NCBI GenBank assembly: GCA_017472225.1
Contig: JAFUQS010000068.1
Span: 1-33,693, forward strand
Reading direction: 5' to 3'
DNA length: 33,693 bases
Source: Clostridia bacterium
GTDB taxonomy: Bacteria; Bacillota; Clostridia; Oscillospirales; Acutalibacteraceae
Shown here: positions 14,251 through 23,123 of the stretch, piece by piece
Position numbering within the stretch: position 1 is the stretch's first letter
Layout: each line of letters opens with the position of its first letter
The notes under the pieces: generated by a model
What the model was told of the DNA's origin: nothing
Database searches by the model: none
What the model saw: the letters and a program-made list of their open reading frames with translations, nothing else
Position numbers and translations under genes: made by a program

Positions 14251-15246
14251 TTACTGTCTTCCGACTATATTCCCTTTTATCGGCTCGCCATTGGCAAAGC
14301 TCCGTGCATTCTGAAGGGTGGTTTCGCAAATCGCTTCAAGAGCTTCTTCTGTCAGAAAGCCCTGATGAGATGTCACAATAACATTGGGGAAGGAAAGCAG
14401 TCTTGCAGTGACGGAGGATTCAAGAATATCATCCTCACGGTTTTCAAAAACATTTTCCATTTCTTCCTCATAAACATCAAGCCCTACACCTGAAAACTTA
14501 TACTGACGGATACCTTTGATAAGGTCTTCGGTGCTTATTAGGGCGCCTCGTGAGGTGTTGACAAGAATAACTCCGTTTTTCATTTTTTCAATTGCCTCAA
14601 GGTCAATGATGTGATATGTGTCTTCTGTAAGAGGGCAGTGGAGGGAAATGAGGTCGCTTCTTCTGAAAAGTTCGTCCAAATCCACATATTCGGCAAAAGG
14701 CAGGTCGGGATTGTGATATTTGTCATAGGCTATAACCTTCATGCCGATGCCGTGGCAGTTTTTTGCCATCATTGCGCCGATTTTACCCGTTCCGATAATG
14801 CCGGCGGTTTTTCCACGGAAGTTCACTCCCGAAAGTCCGATGAGGCTGAAATTGTTTTCACGGACCTTGATGTATGCCTTGTGAATATGTCGGTTTACCG
14901 CAAAAGCAAGAGCGAGGGCGTGTTCAGCAACAGCTTCGGGGGAATAAGCGGGAACATGCATAACGGTTATTCCGTGCTTTTTTGCTTCGGCAAGGGCAAC
15001 ATTGTTGTATCCGGCGCAACGGAGCAGAATAAGCTTCACCTTGTATTCTGCGAGCTTTCTGACAATGTGTTCGTTCACATCGGAAGCCACAAAAACACAA
15101 ACGGCATCATAGCCTTTTGCAAGGTCAACGGTACGGTGTGAAATATCTGTTTTAAGAAAATCGACGGTAATATCATTATACTGGGGCTTGATTTTTTCAA
15201 AGGATTCCCTGTCGTATGGCTTGGTATCATAAAAGAGTATTTTCAT
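14251..15246 (-). CDS. ldhA: NAD-dependent D-lactate dehydrogenase / 2-hydroxyacid dehydrogenase
   Basis: A 331-residue cytosolic enzyme that very probably reduces pyruvate to D-lactate with NADH, re-oxidising NADH in fermentation. It matches the LdhA type closely along its length (RCAGYNNV, VPAYSPEAVAEHA, FRGKTAGIIGTGKIG, LISLHCPLTEDT). The dinucleotide-binding GTGKIG is at 152-157. The expected catalytic residues are Arg233 in NTSRGAL, Glu262 in VYEEEME and His294 in SHQGFL. A strong AGGAGG precedes the ATG. It is transcribed alone, since a terminator for the upstream hydrolase gene lies at 15311-15351. No clear promoter boxes were found in its short leader. Related 2-hydroxyacid specificities cannot be fully excluded. 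Confidence 0.93.
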   Translation of the reverse strand: MKILFYDTKPYDRESFEKIKPQYNDITVDFLKTDISHRTVDLAKGYDAVCVFVASDVNEHIVRKLAEYKVKLILLRCAGYNNVALAEAKKHGITVMHVPAYSPEAVAEHALALAFAVNRHIHKAYIKVRENNFSLIGLSGVNFRGKTAGIIGTGKIGAMMAKNCHGIGMKVIAYDKYHNPDLPFAEYVDLDELFRRSDLISLHCPLTEDTYHIIDLEAIEKMKNGVILVNTSRGALISTEDLIKGIRQYKFSGVGLDVYEEEMENVFENREDDILESSVTARLLSFPNVIVTSHQGFLTEEALEAICETTLQNARSFANGEPIKGNIVGRQ

Positions 15247-15310
15247 AAATGTTCCTCCTGTGTTTTGAATTTATGTTTTGTCGTTTTATTTGATTTAAAC
15301 ATAAAAGCTC

Positions 15311-15351
15311 AAAAAAAACAACCCCATACGACAAACAAATGCCGTATGGGG
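15311..15351 (-). terminator. Rho-independent terminator of the secreted hydrolase gene
   Basis: On the minus strand CCCCATACG (15351-15343) pairs perfectly with CGTATGGGG (15330-15322), then TTG and eight T. Confidence 0.9.
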
Positions 15352-15368
15352 TCAGGCTTATTACTTTA

Positions 15369-17030
15369 TTATTTGTTAAGAAGATGGGTGAAGGCTTTAA
15401 GAAGAGCAGTGATCCATCTGAAAAGGGCTGCAAGCTTTGTCCAGATTGTGCTGTCCTTTGTTTCTACCTTTGTATCCTCCCAGAGATCCTCTCCCGGGTT
15501 TTCTTCGGTCATTTCGGTAAGAGTACCTGTTTCGTCATCACAAACAAGGAAGCGTGCCCATGTTTTGTCATTGTTTGTTGTCATGCCTGTGCTGTGGCAG
15601 AAGGCCTCAACGATGGGCTCCTCATGGCTCCAATTATCGTGGTTGCAGTTTTTGATTATCCATGTGGTGTCTTTAAGAAGTCCCGTTGAAAGGTCAACCT
15701 TTTTGTCTGCTGAGATATAATCACCATAGCCGAGCTCAATTCTTTCTGCAATGTATTCATCCGAAAGAGTGCCGGTGGCAAGTGATGTTGTTGCGCCGAA
15801 GGAAGCGCTTTCAAGTGTAACAAGTCTGTCTGAAAGCTCATTCTGTCTCTCTGTGAAGGGCATTGCCTGAGTTCCGTATTTTGCAATTGCACCGAAGTGA
15901 GTACCCTTTGCCTGACATTCAGCAATGATTTCATCTCTTCTTGAGGAGACCTCGTTGTAGTATTTGTCAGTTTTAGCAATGAAGCCTGCGTATTCTTCTC
16001 TGAGCTCAGGGTCAGCAAAAACAAAGTCTCTTGCTTCTTCGTAATGAGCAGGGTCAACCGATGCCCAATAACCGGGGAAGTTGCCGTAAGAAACAATTGC
16101 AAGCTTAGGAACAAGACCTTCATAAATTTCACCGTAGAAGTCCTCAAGGTCACCGATGATTGTGTCGGCAACACCTGTTTCTCTGAGAAGCTCGTAGGTT
16201 GTGAAAAGAAGCTCGTTGAGGAAGGGGATACCGTCTTCAAGTCCGTTAAAGCTGTTTTCGTCGGGGTCCGCATATTCATCCATAAAGCGCTGAAGTGCAT
16301 CTACATCAAGGTCAACCTTGCCACGGAAAGCGTCGGTGAAGGCCGTGCAGTCATTTGCAACTGTTGCATCGAACATAACATTTTTGATGTAGGGTGTCAT
16401 GCCCGGGTTGGCTTCAAGCTTGTTAAGATAAAGATTAAGATATGCCATTACGGGGCAGCCACCGAGACATAAGCCGACAAGGCTTACCTGTTTTGCGCCT
16501 GTTCTTGCCATAACCGCAGCGATGTATTCATCAAGCTTTTCGGCAGTTTCAAGGGGTGAAAGACGCCAGTCATAGCGGAAGGTATAGTCATCCTTGTCAT
16601 ATTTGTTGCCATGCCAGTATTTTTTGTCATACTTAACACTTTCAATGTTTTCTGCCTGCATTTCAGGGTCAAGCTGAGTTCCGTTTGAGGGGTTGCCGTC
16701 GCCGTCAAGGTGAGAATCCTCAAAAAGGGGCAGCATGGCATCATAGAAAGCATCATAGTAGCCTTCATAGTTGCCGGTAAGAAGACCTGTTGCAAGGTGA
16801 GGGAAAAGAACATCGGCAATGGAGTCGATAAGCGCATCCTTGTCACCCTCTTCATCACCGAAGGAAGGCGGCCACACAACATTTTCGCCTGAAGCGTCAT
16901 AAATTTCTGCACCGTCGCCCCTGAGTGTGATCATGGGTACATTATAATCAGGGTCAACAACTGCAAAGGCAGGAACTGCAAGTGTAAGCATCATAATGAG
17001 CACGAGTGTGAGTGAAATGATTTTCTTCAT
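15369..17030 (-). CDS. secreted alpha/beta-hydrolase-like protein with a Cys in the nucleophile elbow
   Basis: A 553-residue exported protein with a signal peptide of about 23-25 residues ending at VPAFA. The core looks like an alpha/beta-hydrolase or lipase: RYDWRLSP precedes VSLVGLCLGGCP, a nucleophile elbow of the form GxCxGG with Cys188 where lipases have Ser. The same GxCxG form is known from PHA synthases, and Cys nucleophiles also occur in dienelactone hydrolases. A candidate base lies in NCNHDNWSH (His464 or His469). The last 25 residues form an amphipathic, Trp- and Leu-rich helix that may bind membrane. The start has AAGGAGG just upstream and a good promoter at 17059-17087. Substrate unknown. 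The divergently placed neighbours do not point to a pathway. Confidence 0.8.
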   Translation of the reverse strand: MKKIISLTLVLIMMLTLAVPAFAVVDPDYNVPMITLRGDGAEIYDASGENVVWPPSFGDEEGDKDALIDSIADVLFPHLATGLLTGNYEGYYDAFYDAMLPLFEDSHLDGDGNPSNGTQLDPEMQAENIESVKYDKKYWHGNKYDKDDYTFRYDWRLSPLETAEKLDEYIAAVMARTGAKQVSLVGLCLGGCPVMAYLNLYLNKLEANPGMTPYIKNVMFDATVANDCTAFTDAFRGKVDLDVDALQRFMDEYADPDENSFNGLEDGIPFLNELLFTTYELLRETGVADTIIGDLEDFYGEIYEGLVPKLAIVSYGNFPGYWASVDPAHYEEARDFVFADPELREEYAGFIAKTDKYYNEVSSRRDEIIAECQAKGTHFGAIAKYGTQAMPFTERQNELSDRLVTLESASFGATTSLATGTLSDEYIAERIELGYGDYISADKKVDLSTGLLKDTTWIIKNCNHDNWSHEEPIVEAFCHSTGMTTNNDKTWARFLVCDDETGTLTEMTEENPGEDLWEDTKVETKDSTIWTKLAALFRWITALLKAFTHLLNK

Positions 17031-17058
17031 AGAGATACCTCCTTAAAAAACTATAGAC

Positions 17059-17087
17059 AATATATCACAATTTGTTAACATTTTCAA
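17059..17087 (-). promoter_or_regulatory. promoter of the secreted hydrolase gene
   Basis: On the minus strand TTGAAA (17087-17082), a 17-base spacer and TATATT (17064-17059). The start codon at 17030 follows AAGGAGG. Confidence 0.78.
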
Positions 17088-17096
17088 TAGTTTATA

Positions 17097-17143
17097 CAAA
17101 AAAATCAGCACTCGTTGCCGAAATGATACAATGAGTGCTGATT
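17097..17143 (-). terminator. Rho-independent terminator of the MFS gene
   Basis: On the minus strand AATCAGCACTC (17143-17133) pairs perfectly with GAGTGCTGATT (17113-17103) around a 19-base loop, followed by a T-run. It starts right after the MFS stop codon. Confidence 0.85.
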
Positions 17144-17153
17144 GTGTTTCAAA

Positions 17154-18590
17154 TCAATCCCATTCGCAGCCTGTGACGGTGTCAAGGTTAACACCTCTGG
17201 TGTCATGGGTATTTTTTATAAGAGCGATAAGAGTGATTGCAAAGCTGGGAATGAGAAGGCAGAGTGAAACGGTGGTGATTGAAGCGTTGCCGAAAATCAT
17301 TGTGACCGGAACGTAAACAAGATAAGCCATGGCGTATCCCACGAAGCCGATAACCGTCTGAGCCGATGAGGTTGAGGAACGGAGATTTGTGGGAGCTGAT
17401 TCGCTTGCCATCATGATAAGCACATCGTTTGTGGAATAGTAGCTTCCGACAAAGGCACCGCAAAGGAAACCTACAACCGAAGGATTGAAGTTCATTTTTG
17501 CGCCGAGGGTGAAGGCGATAAAGCAAACAAGACAGTTTGCAGCCACTGTGATGGCGGCTGCCTTTCTTCCCTTCAGGTCAGAAACAAAGCCCATGATAAG
17601 CTGTGCAATGGCAGAGCCCAACGGGAAAAGAATGAGAGCCTGTGTAACCTCGTTAATGCTTACAAGATTAAGGAATTCTTCGCCTATTCCGCCGTGAACA
17701 CTCTGTGCATAGCAATAGGTGATAATTGTCTGATAGTCAAGGCTGCCGATAACACCGATACCTGCAAGAGCAAAGCAGATGAACACCCAACGAAGCTGTT
17801 TATGCTGCATACCGAATTTAAGGGCTGCAATAAGTCCGCCCTGAGCATTGTCTGCCTTTTTGCGGTCGGCTTCTGCTTTCAGCTCCTCCTCTGTCATTCT
17901 CAGGAAACGAAGCCGTGAAGCAATAAAGGCATCGGTTTCTCTTGCACAAAGAAGGGCAATCAGGCTGATTACAATGCCGACAATGGCAGGAATCATGTAT
18001 ACCTTACGCCATTCGTCGGCACTCTGCATGAGTAAACGGCGAAGAATGGGAACAAGCATAACAGCCATGTTGGCAAAGAATTTTATAACGGAATATGTAA
18101 TTGCACGTTTTTTCTGCGGTGAGGATTCCATAATGAAAACAACGTGCATATCGTGAGGCACAAAGAACATAATCATACACGCACCGATAACATACATAAA
18201 CACATTTTGCGAAAGGAAAATGACAAACATGGCAATGCTCATTCCGAAGGTGTTGAGAACAAGGAATATTTTTCTGCCGAAGCGGTCTGCCATGGGTCTG
18301 TAAAGCAAGCCTAAAACCTGAAAGGGGATGGCAACAACCTGAAGAAGGTTGAGGATTGTAACGGAGCTTGCACTCTGAAAAAGGTCATTTGCAATTTCCG
18401 TTTTCATGAGCGTACCGATTTGCGAAGCAATTTCGTCAACTGCATAAATGAGTGCAATAATCAGCACAAGGTACCAGAAATAAGTGTTGCTTTTGGGGCG
18501 TGCCTGCTGCTTTTCCCAATACCTGATTTCTTTTTCCCGTTTAAGCTGAAGCTTTTGCAGCTTTTCGGGGGTCATAGCTTTTGTTTTCAT
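17154..18590 (-). CDS. major facilitator superfamily transporter
   Basis: A 478-residue membrane protein with about twelve hydrophobic segments, a charged N-terminal tail of about 35 residues and a central charged loop (about 225-250). The MFS motif A appears after the second helix as YRPMADRFGRK (98-108), and its counterpart in the second half reads GFVSDLKGRKAA. A solute-proton or solute-solute exchange mechanism is usual for the family, but nothing visible tells the substrate. It is transcribed alone from a near-perfect promoter at 18620-18648, divergent from the histidine operon, and ends in its own terminator. AAGGAGA lies before the ATG. No regulator is adjacent except the YerC-like gene of the histidine operon, so a histidine-related or amino-acid role is possible but unproven. 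Confidence 0.9.
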   Translation of the reverse strand: MKTKAMTPEKLQKLQLKREKEIRYWEKQQARPKSNTYFWYLVLIIALIYAVDEIASQIGTLMKTEIANDLFQSASSVTILNLLQVVAIPFQVLGLLYRPMADRFGRKIFLVLNTFGMSIAMFVIFLSQNVFMYVIGACMIMFFVPHDMHVVFIMESSPQKKRAITYSVIKFFANMAVMLVPILRRLLMQSADEWRKVYMIPAIVGIVISLIALLCARETDAFIASRLRFLRMTEEELKAEADRKKADNAQGGLIAALKFGMQHKQLRWVFICFALAGIGVIGSLDYQTIITYCYAQSVHGGIGEEFLNLVSINEVTQALILFPLGSAIAQLIMGFVSDLKGRKAAAITVAANCLVCFIAFTLGAKMNFNPSVVGFLCGAFVGSYYSTNDVLIMMASESAPTNLRSSTSSAQTVIGFVGYAMAYLVYVPVTMIFGNASITTVSLCLLIPSFAITLIALIKNTHDTRGVNLDTVTGCEWD

Positions 18591-18619
18591 AATGATTTCT
18601 CCTTTAATGTTCTGCTTTA

Positions 18620-18648
18620 ATTTTAGCTCACAAAAAGCATTGTGTCAA
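18620..18648 (-). promoter_or_regulatory. promoter of the MFS transporter gene
   Basis: On the minus strand a perfect TTGACA (18648-18643), 17 bases and TAAAAT (18625-18620). It lies 27 bases from the divergent -35 box of the histidine operon. Confidence 0.87.
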
Positions 18649-18674
18649 TATAAAAAATAGATATTAAAATACTA

Positions 18675-18703
18675 TTGACTTTAAGATGATAAAGTGCTAA
18701 TAT
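18675..18703 (+). promoter_or_regulatory. promoter of the histidine operon
   Basis: TTGACT (18675-18680), a 17-base spacer and TAATAT (18698-18703). The -10 box is weak (4 of 6) and lies inside a palindrome. Confidence 0.65.
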
Positions 18704-18712
18704 ATTAAAGCA
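18695..18712. promoter_or_regulatory. candidate operator over the -10 box of the histidine operon
   Basis: TGCTAATATATTAAAGCA has complementary ends TGCT/AGCA and a perfect inner palindrome TAATATATTA (18698-18707). Its 18-base length equals that of the trp operator bound by TrpR. The first gene of the operon encodes a TrpR-like protein, so autoregulation is plausible. This is inference, not a recognised site. Confidence 0.4.
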
Positions 18713-18735
18713 TTAAATTGTGAGGTATGATAATT

Positions 18736-19035
18736 ATGAAAAAATTACACTGTGAATCCGTTGACAGACTCTTTCAGACAATTCTGAATCTTGAAACAAT
18801 CGAGGAATGCTACGATTATTTTGAAGATATCTGCACAGTTAAGGAAATTGAAGATATGTCCCAGCGTCTTGACACTGCCATTCTTTTAAGCGAGGGCTTA
18901 AGCTATCAGAAAATCACGGAAAAGGTGGCGGTGAGCACGGCAACCATCGGCAGGGTGAGTAAATGCCTTAATTACGGAAGCGGCGGCTACCGTGCTGCCA
19001 TTGATAAGCTCAAAAAAGGGGAGGCGGAAAAATGA
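18736..19035 (+). CDS. yerC: YerC-type TrpR-like regulator, leader gene of the histidine operon
   Basis: A 99-residue TrpR-like protein of the YerC/YecD family with the helix-turn-helix in YQKITEKVAVSTATIGRVSK and the C-terminal signature GSGGY. An ATG at 18727 is only a base or two from the GAGG box. The ATG at 18736 lies about 10 bases after it and is preferred. The stop overlaps hisZ by 4 bases (ATGA), so the gene is translationally coupled to the histidine genes. YerC-family regulators have been linked to control of histidine genes in Firmicutes, and the position here fits that well. Histidine as co-repressor is an inference. The paralogue at 1835-2128 sits with hslO instead. Confidence 0.92.
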   Translation: MKKLHCESVDRLFQTILNLETIEECYDYFEDICTVKEIEDMSQRLDTAILLSEGLSYQKITEKVAVSTATIGRVSKCLNYGSGGYRAAIDKLKKGEAEK

Positions 19036-20147
19036 ATATTGACGAGCTCTCCCTTTCCTTTGGTGAAAAGATTGTCTTTTCCCTCAGTGCCCTTTACGGA
19101 AGGTACGGCTACAGCCAGTATAAAATGAGTAAATTTGAGGAATATGACCTTTATGCGAGAAACAAGGCATTCCTCATTTCAGACGGTGTAATCACCTTTA
19201 CCGATACAAACGGAAAGCTTATGGCTCTGAAGCCTGACGTTACGCTTTCAATTATAAAGAACAGCAAGGATGAAGAAAAAACCGTTCAGAAGGTATATTA
19301 TAATGAAAATGTATACCGTACCGACAAGGGTAACGGTGCCTTTAAGGAAATTATGCAGGTGGGCCTTGAATGTATCGGAAGAATTGACAGCTACAGCATA
19401 AGTGAGGTTATCCTCCTTGCCTGCAAGAGTCTTAAAGCCATTTCAGAAAGCTCCGTTCTTGATATTTCACATTCAGGCTTTGTGTCCGGAGTTATCGATT
19501 CCTTCGGTATTCCCGAGGAAAACAAGGCACGGGTCCTGAAATGTATTTCGGAAAAGAATGTTCATGAGCTTCACACAATCTGCAGTGATGCTTCTCTTTC
19601 GGAAGAAAAGATAAATGCATTGAAAAGTCTCATCACAACCTGCGGTGCGCCCGATGAGGCTCTGCCCGTCATAAAATCTGCCTTTGAAGGACTTGCGGAA
19701 ACCGGGTCGCTGACTCAGCTTTCTGCGGTTATATCCGCACTTTCCGATGACAGCGTGAAGGATATGCTTCGCATTGACTTTTCAGTGGTTGATGATGTAA
19801 ATTATTATAACGGCATCGTCTTCAAGGGCTTTGTTGAGGGAATCCCCACGGTTGTGCTGTCAGGCGGTCAGTATGACAAGCTCATGCAGAGAATGAACAG
19901 AAAATCAGGTGCCATCGGCTTTGCGGTTTATCTTGATACCCTTGAGCGCTTTGTTGACACAAAAAATGATTACGATGTGGACTGTGTTGTTTTATATAAT
20001 GAAAGCACGGATTTATTATCCCTGAGCCGTTTTATCAATTCCCTGATTCTTCAGGGCAAAAGTGTTACGGCTCAATGGGAAGCTCCCGACGGTATCCGAT
20101 ATAAGGAGCTGATTGAATTTTTTGACGGTGAGGTGACTGAAGGGTGA
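19032..20147 (+). CDS. hisZ: ATP phosphoribosyltransferase regulatory subunit
   Basis: A 371-residue protein related to class II aminoacyl-tRNA synthetases (HisRS-like fold) that binds the short HisG and gives it histidine feedback control. Synthetase-like motif regions are visible (KPDVTLSI, NVYRTDKG, MQVGLECIG, VVLSGGQYDKLM, AIGFAVYLDTLE), without the features needed for tRNA charging. Its length is typical for HisZ. It overlaps the yerC stop by 4 bases and is directly followed by short-form hisG, the expected partner, so the pair forms the hetero-octameric enzyme for the first step of histidine synthesis. Confidence 0.94.
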   Translation: MNIDELSLSFGEKIVFSLSALYGRYGYSQYKMSKFEEYDLYARNKAFLISDGVITFTDTNGKLMALKPDVTLSIIKNSKDEEKTVQKVYYNENVYRTDKGNGAFKEIMQVGLECIGRIDSYSISEVILLACKSLKAISESSVLDISHSGFVSGVIDSFGIPEENKARVLKCISEKNVHELHTICSDASLSEEKINALKSLITTCGAPDEALPVIKSAFEGLAETGSLTQLSAVISALSDDSVKDMLRIDFSVVDDVNYYNGIVFKGFVEGIPTVVLSGGQYDKLMQRMNRKSGAIGFAVYLDTLERFVDTKNDYDVDCVVLYNESTDLLSLSRFINSLILQGKSVTAQWEAPDGIRYKELIEFFDGEVTEG

Positions 20148-20152
20148 AAACA

Positions 20153-20776
20153 ATGCTTAATGTGGCACTGCCCAAGGGCAGACTCGGTGAAAAGGTATAT
20201 GCCATGTTTGAAAAGGCAGGCTTTGAGTGTCCCTCAATAAAAGAGAACAGCCGTAAGCTCATTTTTGAAAATGAGGAGGTCGGAGTCCGTTACTTCTGGG
20301 TAAAGCCGTCGGATGTTGCAATTTATGTTGAACGGGGTGCAGCCGATGTTGGTGTTGCCGGCAAGGATATCCTTCTTGAATATGAGCCTGATGTTTATGA
20401 GCTTCTGGACCTTGACATCGGCAAATGCCGTATGGCTGTTGCGGCAATGGAAAATTTCCGTGACGATACTCACAGGACCTTGCGTGTGGCAACAAAATTT
20501 ACCAATATTGCCCGTCAGTATTATCTTTCAAAGGGCAGGGATATTGATATTATCCACCTTAACGGTTCAATTGAAATTGCACCTATATTGGGTCTTTCGG
20601 ATGTTATTGTTGATATTGTTGAAACGGGAACAACCCTTAAGGAAAATCAGCTTCAGGTTTTTGAAACCATTGTTCCCATCAGCGCAAGGCTCATTGCAAA
20701 CAAGGCAAATTATAAATTCAAAGAAGAACAGATTGAAAAAATAGTCGCAGAAATTGCGGCACAGGGAAAGGCATAA
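20153..20776 (+). CDS. hisG: ATP phosphoribosyltransferase, short catalytic subunit
   Basis: A 207-residue HisG of the short form, which lacks the C-terminal regulatory domain and needs HisZ. It joins ATP and PRPP to give phosphoribosyl-ATP, the committed step of histidine synthesis. Typical motifs are ALPKGRLG at the start, RGAADVGVAGKDIL, and the PRPP-binding stretch VDIVETGTTLKEN. A GTG at 20144 is in frame, but the ATG at 20153 has AAGGGTG about 6 bases upstream and gives the usual N-terminus (MLNVALPKG). It lies a few bases after the hisZ stop. Confidence 0.95.
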   Translation: MLNVALPKGRLGEKVYAMFEKAGFECPSIKENSRKLIFENEEVGVRYFWVKPSDVAIYVERGAADVGVAGKDILLEYEPDVYELLDLDIGKCRMAVAAMENFRDDTHRTLRVATKFTNIARQYYLSKGRDIDIIHLNGSIEIAPILGLSDVIVDIVETGTTLKENQLQVFETIVPISARLIANKANYKFKEEQIEKIVAEIAAQGKA

Positions 20777-20779
20777 GCT

Positions 20780-22054
20780 ATGATTAAAATTTTACAGTAC
20801 GGTGAGGTATCAAACGCTGATATCTTTGCAAGAGTTGTTCCGAGTGTTAATGTGGAGCAGATTGTTGCAGATATAATAGAAAATGTTAAAGCTGAGGGAG
20901 ACAAGGCTCTTTTTGAATATACGGAAAAATTCGATAAGGCTGTTCTTTCTTCCCTTCAGGTATCAAAGGAAGAAATTGACGAAGCAATAAGCTCAGTTGA
21001 GCCGAGGTTTCTTGAAATATTGGAAAAAGCGGCAAGGAATATCCGTAAATTTCACGAAAAGCAGGTTAGAAACAGCTTCATTATAAACGATGAAAACGGA
21101 ATTGTTATCGGTCAGAAGGTTATTCCCGTTGACAAAGCAGGTCTTTATGTTCCGGGCGGAACGGCAGCTTATCCGTCAACAGTGCTTATGGATTCAATTC
21201 CCGCAAAAATTGCAGGGGTAAAAGAGGTTGTTATCGTAACACCGCCGGGAGCCGACGGCAAGGTTAATCCCGTTATTCTTGCTGCCGCAAAAATTGCGGG
21301 TGTTGACAAAATTTTTAAAGTGGGAGGAGCTCAGGCAATTGCAGCTCTTGCCTACGGCACCGAAAGCATACCGAAGGTTGACAAAATCGTGGGTCCCGGA
21401 AATGCTTTTGTTGCAGAAGCCAAAAAGCAGGTTTTCGGTCTTGTTTCAATTGATATGATTGCCGGCCCCAGCGAGATTCTCATTGTTGCCGACGGGAAAA
21501 CAAATCCCCGTCATGCGGCTGCAGACCTTCTTTCACAGGCTGAGCATGACAAGCTCGCTTCAGCAGTGCTTGTCACAGATTCAATGGAATTGGCAAAGGC
21601 AGTGCAAAAGGAACTCGAGATACAGATTCCTCAGCTTCTTCGCTCTGAAATTGCAAGGGCTTCAATTGACAACAACGGCAAAATCATTGTTGCGGACACA
21701 CTTATGAAAGCAATTGAAATTGCAAACGAAATTGCTCCCGAGCATCTTGAGCTTTTAGTTGATAATCCCTTTGATTATCTTGATTCAATCCGTCATGCCG
21801 GCTCGATTTTCATGGGCAGAAACTGTCCCGAGGCTCTTGGCGATTACTTTGCAGGGCCCAATCATACCCTTCCCACAAGCGGAACGGCAAAGTTTTCAAG
21901 TCCGCTTTCCGTTGATGATTTTGTTAAAAAGACACAGTATACCTATTACACCTACGATGCACTCAAGGCTGTTGCAGAGGATGTTGCCTTCTTTGCCGAA
22001 AAGGAAGGGCTGACTGCTCATGCAAAAAGTGCAGTTATCCGTACGGAGGAATAA
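20780..22054 (+). CDS. hisD: histidinol dehydrogenase
   Basis: A 424-residue zinc enzyme catalysing the last two steps, histidinol to histidinal to histidine, with two NAD+. The zinc and catalytic residues seen in the family are present: Gln253 and His256 in SQAEHDKLA, Glu321 and His322 in APEHLELL, Asp355 in [14 protein letters not shown] and His414 near the C-terminus. The NAD-binding and signature regions [14 protein letters not shown] and [13 protein letters not shown] are intact. The ATG lies 3 bases after the hisG stop, with AAAGG upstream. Confidence 0.97.
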   Translation: MIKILQYGEVSNADIFARVVPSVNVEQIVADIIENVKAEGDKALFEYTEKFDKAVLSSLQVSKEEIDEAISSVEPRFLEILEKAARNIRKFHEKQVRNSFIINDENGIVIGQKVIPVDKAGLYVPGGTAAYPSTVLMDSIPAKIAGVKEVVIVTPPGADGKVNPVILAAAKIAGVDKIFKVGGAQAIAALAYGTESIPKVDKIVGPGNAFVAEAKKQVFGLVSIDMIAGPSEILIVADGKTNPRHAAADLLSQAEHDKLASAVLVTDSMELAKAVQKELEIQIPQLLRSEIARASIDNNGKIIVADTLMKAIEIANEIAPEHLELLVDNPFDYLDSIRHAGSIFMGRNCPEALGDYFAGPNHTLPTSGTAKFSSPLSVDDFVKKTQYTYYTYDALKAVAEDVAFFAEKEGLTAHAKSAVIRTEE

Positions 22055-22058
22055 AAAA

Positions 22059-23123
22059 GTGAGCAGATTTTTCTCTTCAAAATACGATAAGCTTATTCCT
22101 TATACCCCCGGTGAACAGCCGAAGGATATGGAATATGTGAAGCTTAACACAAATGAGTCACCCTTTCCGCCAACACCCAAGGCACGGGAATATGCAAAAG
22201 AAATGGCAGAAAGCCTTCAGCTTTATTCCGACCCCGAGCTCAGGGAGCTTATGAAAATTGCTGCAGAGCATTTCGGTGTCGAAAAGGACGAAATCCTTTT
22301 CACCAACGGGTCGGATGAAATTCTGAATTTTGCATTCATGGCATTCTGTGACGAAAAGCATCCCGTTGTGTTTCCTGATATTACCTACGGCTTTTATCCT
22401 GTTTTTGCCGATATAAACAATATTTCTTATGAGAAAATCCCACTCAGGGAGGATTTCACAATCAATACTGAGGATTATATCGGTATAAATAAAACAATTG
22501 TAATTGCAAATCCCAATGCCCCCACAGGTATAGCTTTGAGTGTGGCTGAGATTGAAAAAATTGTCAGCAGCAATCCTCAGAGTGTTGTGGTTATTGATGA
22601 AGCCTATGTTGAATTCGGCGGTGAAAGTGTTATCCCTCTTATACATAAATATGATAACCTTCTTGTTACCCGTACCTTTTCAAAGTCCTGCTCAATGGCA
22701 GGCGCACGACTTGGCTTCGGAATCGGCTGCAAGGCACTGATTCAGGACCTGAATACAATCAAATATTCCACCAATCCCTATAATGTCAACCGCATGACAA
22801 TGGCGGCAGGCATCGGCACAATTGAAGATTATGCTTATGTTACGGACAACTGCAGAAAAATTGCCGTAACAAGAGCATGGGCAGTTCAGCAGCTTAAGGA
22901 AATCGGCTTCACAATGACCGATTCCGTGGCTAACTTCATTTTTGCAAAGCATTCGCAAGCCGATGGCAAAAGGCTTTATCTTATGCTGAAGGAAAAGGGT
23001 GTTCTTGTCCGTCACTTTGACACTCCGAGATTGAAGGATTATCTTCGCATCACCGTCGGCAGCGAGGAACAGATGCAGATTCTTATTGATACGTTAAAAA
23101 ATATATTGGAGGAAATCTTATGA
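22059..23123 (+). CDS. hisC: histidinol-phosphate aminotransferase
   Basis: A 354-residue PLP enzyme of aminotransferase class I/II that converts imidazole-acetol phosphate and glutamate to histidinol phosphate. The PLP-binding Lys209 lies in TFSKSCSMAGARLGF. KLNTNESP and ANPNAPTG are also typical of HisC. The start is GTG at 22059, placed 7 bases after GGAGGA. The longer open frame from 22020 would run back into hisD and adds residues not expected for the family. It overlaps hisB by 4 bases. Confidence 0.95.
   Translation: MSRFFSSKYDKLIPYTPGEQPKDMEYVKLNTNESPFPPTPKAREYAKEMAESLQLYSDPELRELMKIAAEHFGVEKDEILFTNGSDEILNFAFMAFCDEKHPVVFPDITYGFYPVFADINNISYEKIPLREDFTINTEDYIGINKTIVIANPNAPTGIALSVAEIEKIVSSNPQSVVVIDEAYVEFGGESVIPLIHKYDNLLVTRTFSKSCSMAGARLGFGIGCKALIQDLNTIKYSTNPYNVNRMTMAAGIGTIEDYAYVTDNCRKIAVTRAWAVQQLKEIGFTMTDSVANFIFAKHSQADGKRLYLMLKEKGVLVRHFDTPRLKDYLRITVGSEEQMQILIDTLKNILEEIL

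Noticed and set aside
14611-15141. 176-codon plus-strand open frame
   Set aside because: It lies wholly opposite ldhA, whose protein is well conserved, and has no family features.
18591-18735. T-box leader for the histidine operon
   Set aside because: The distance from promoter to first ATG is only about 30 bases, too short for a T-box, and no T-box sequence or terminator is seen.
22020-22058. Longer N-terminus for hisC
   Set aside because: It would overlap hisD by 35 bases and adds 13 residues before the normal HisC start. The GTG at 22059 has a well-placed GGAGGA.
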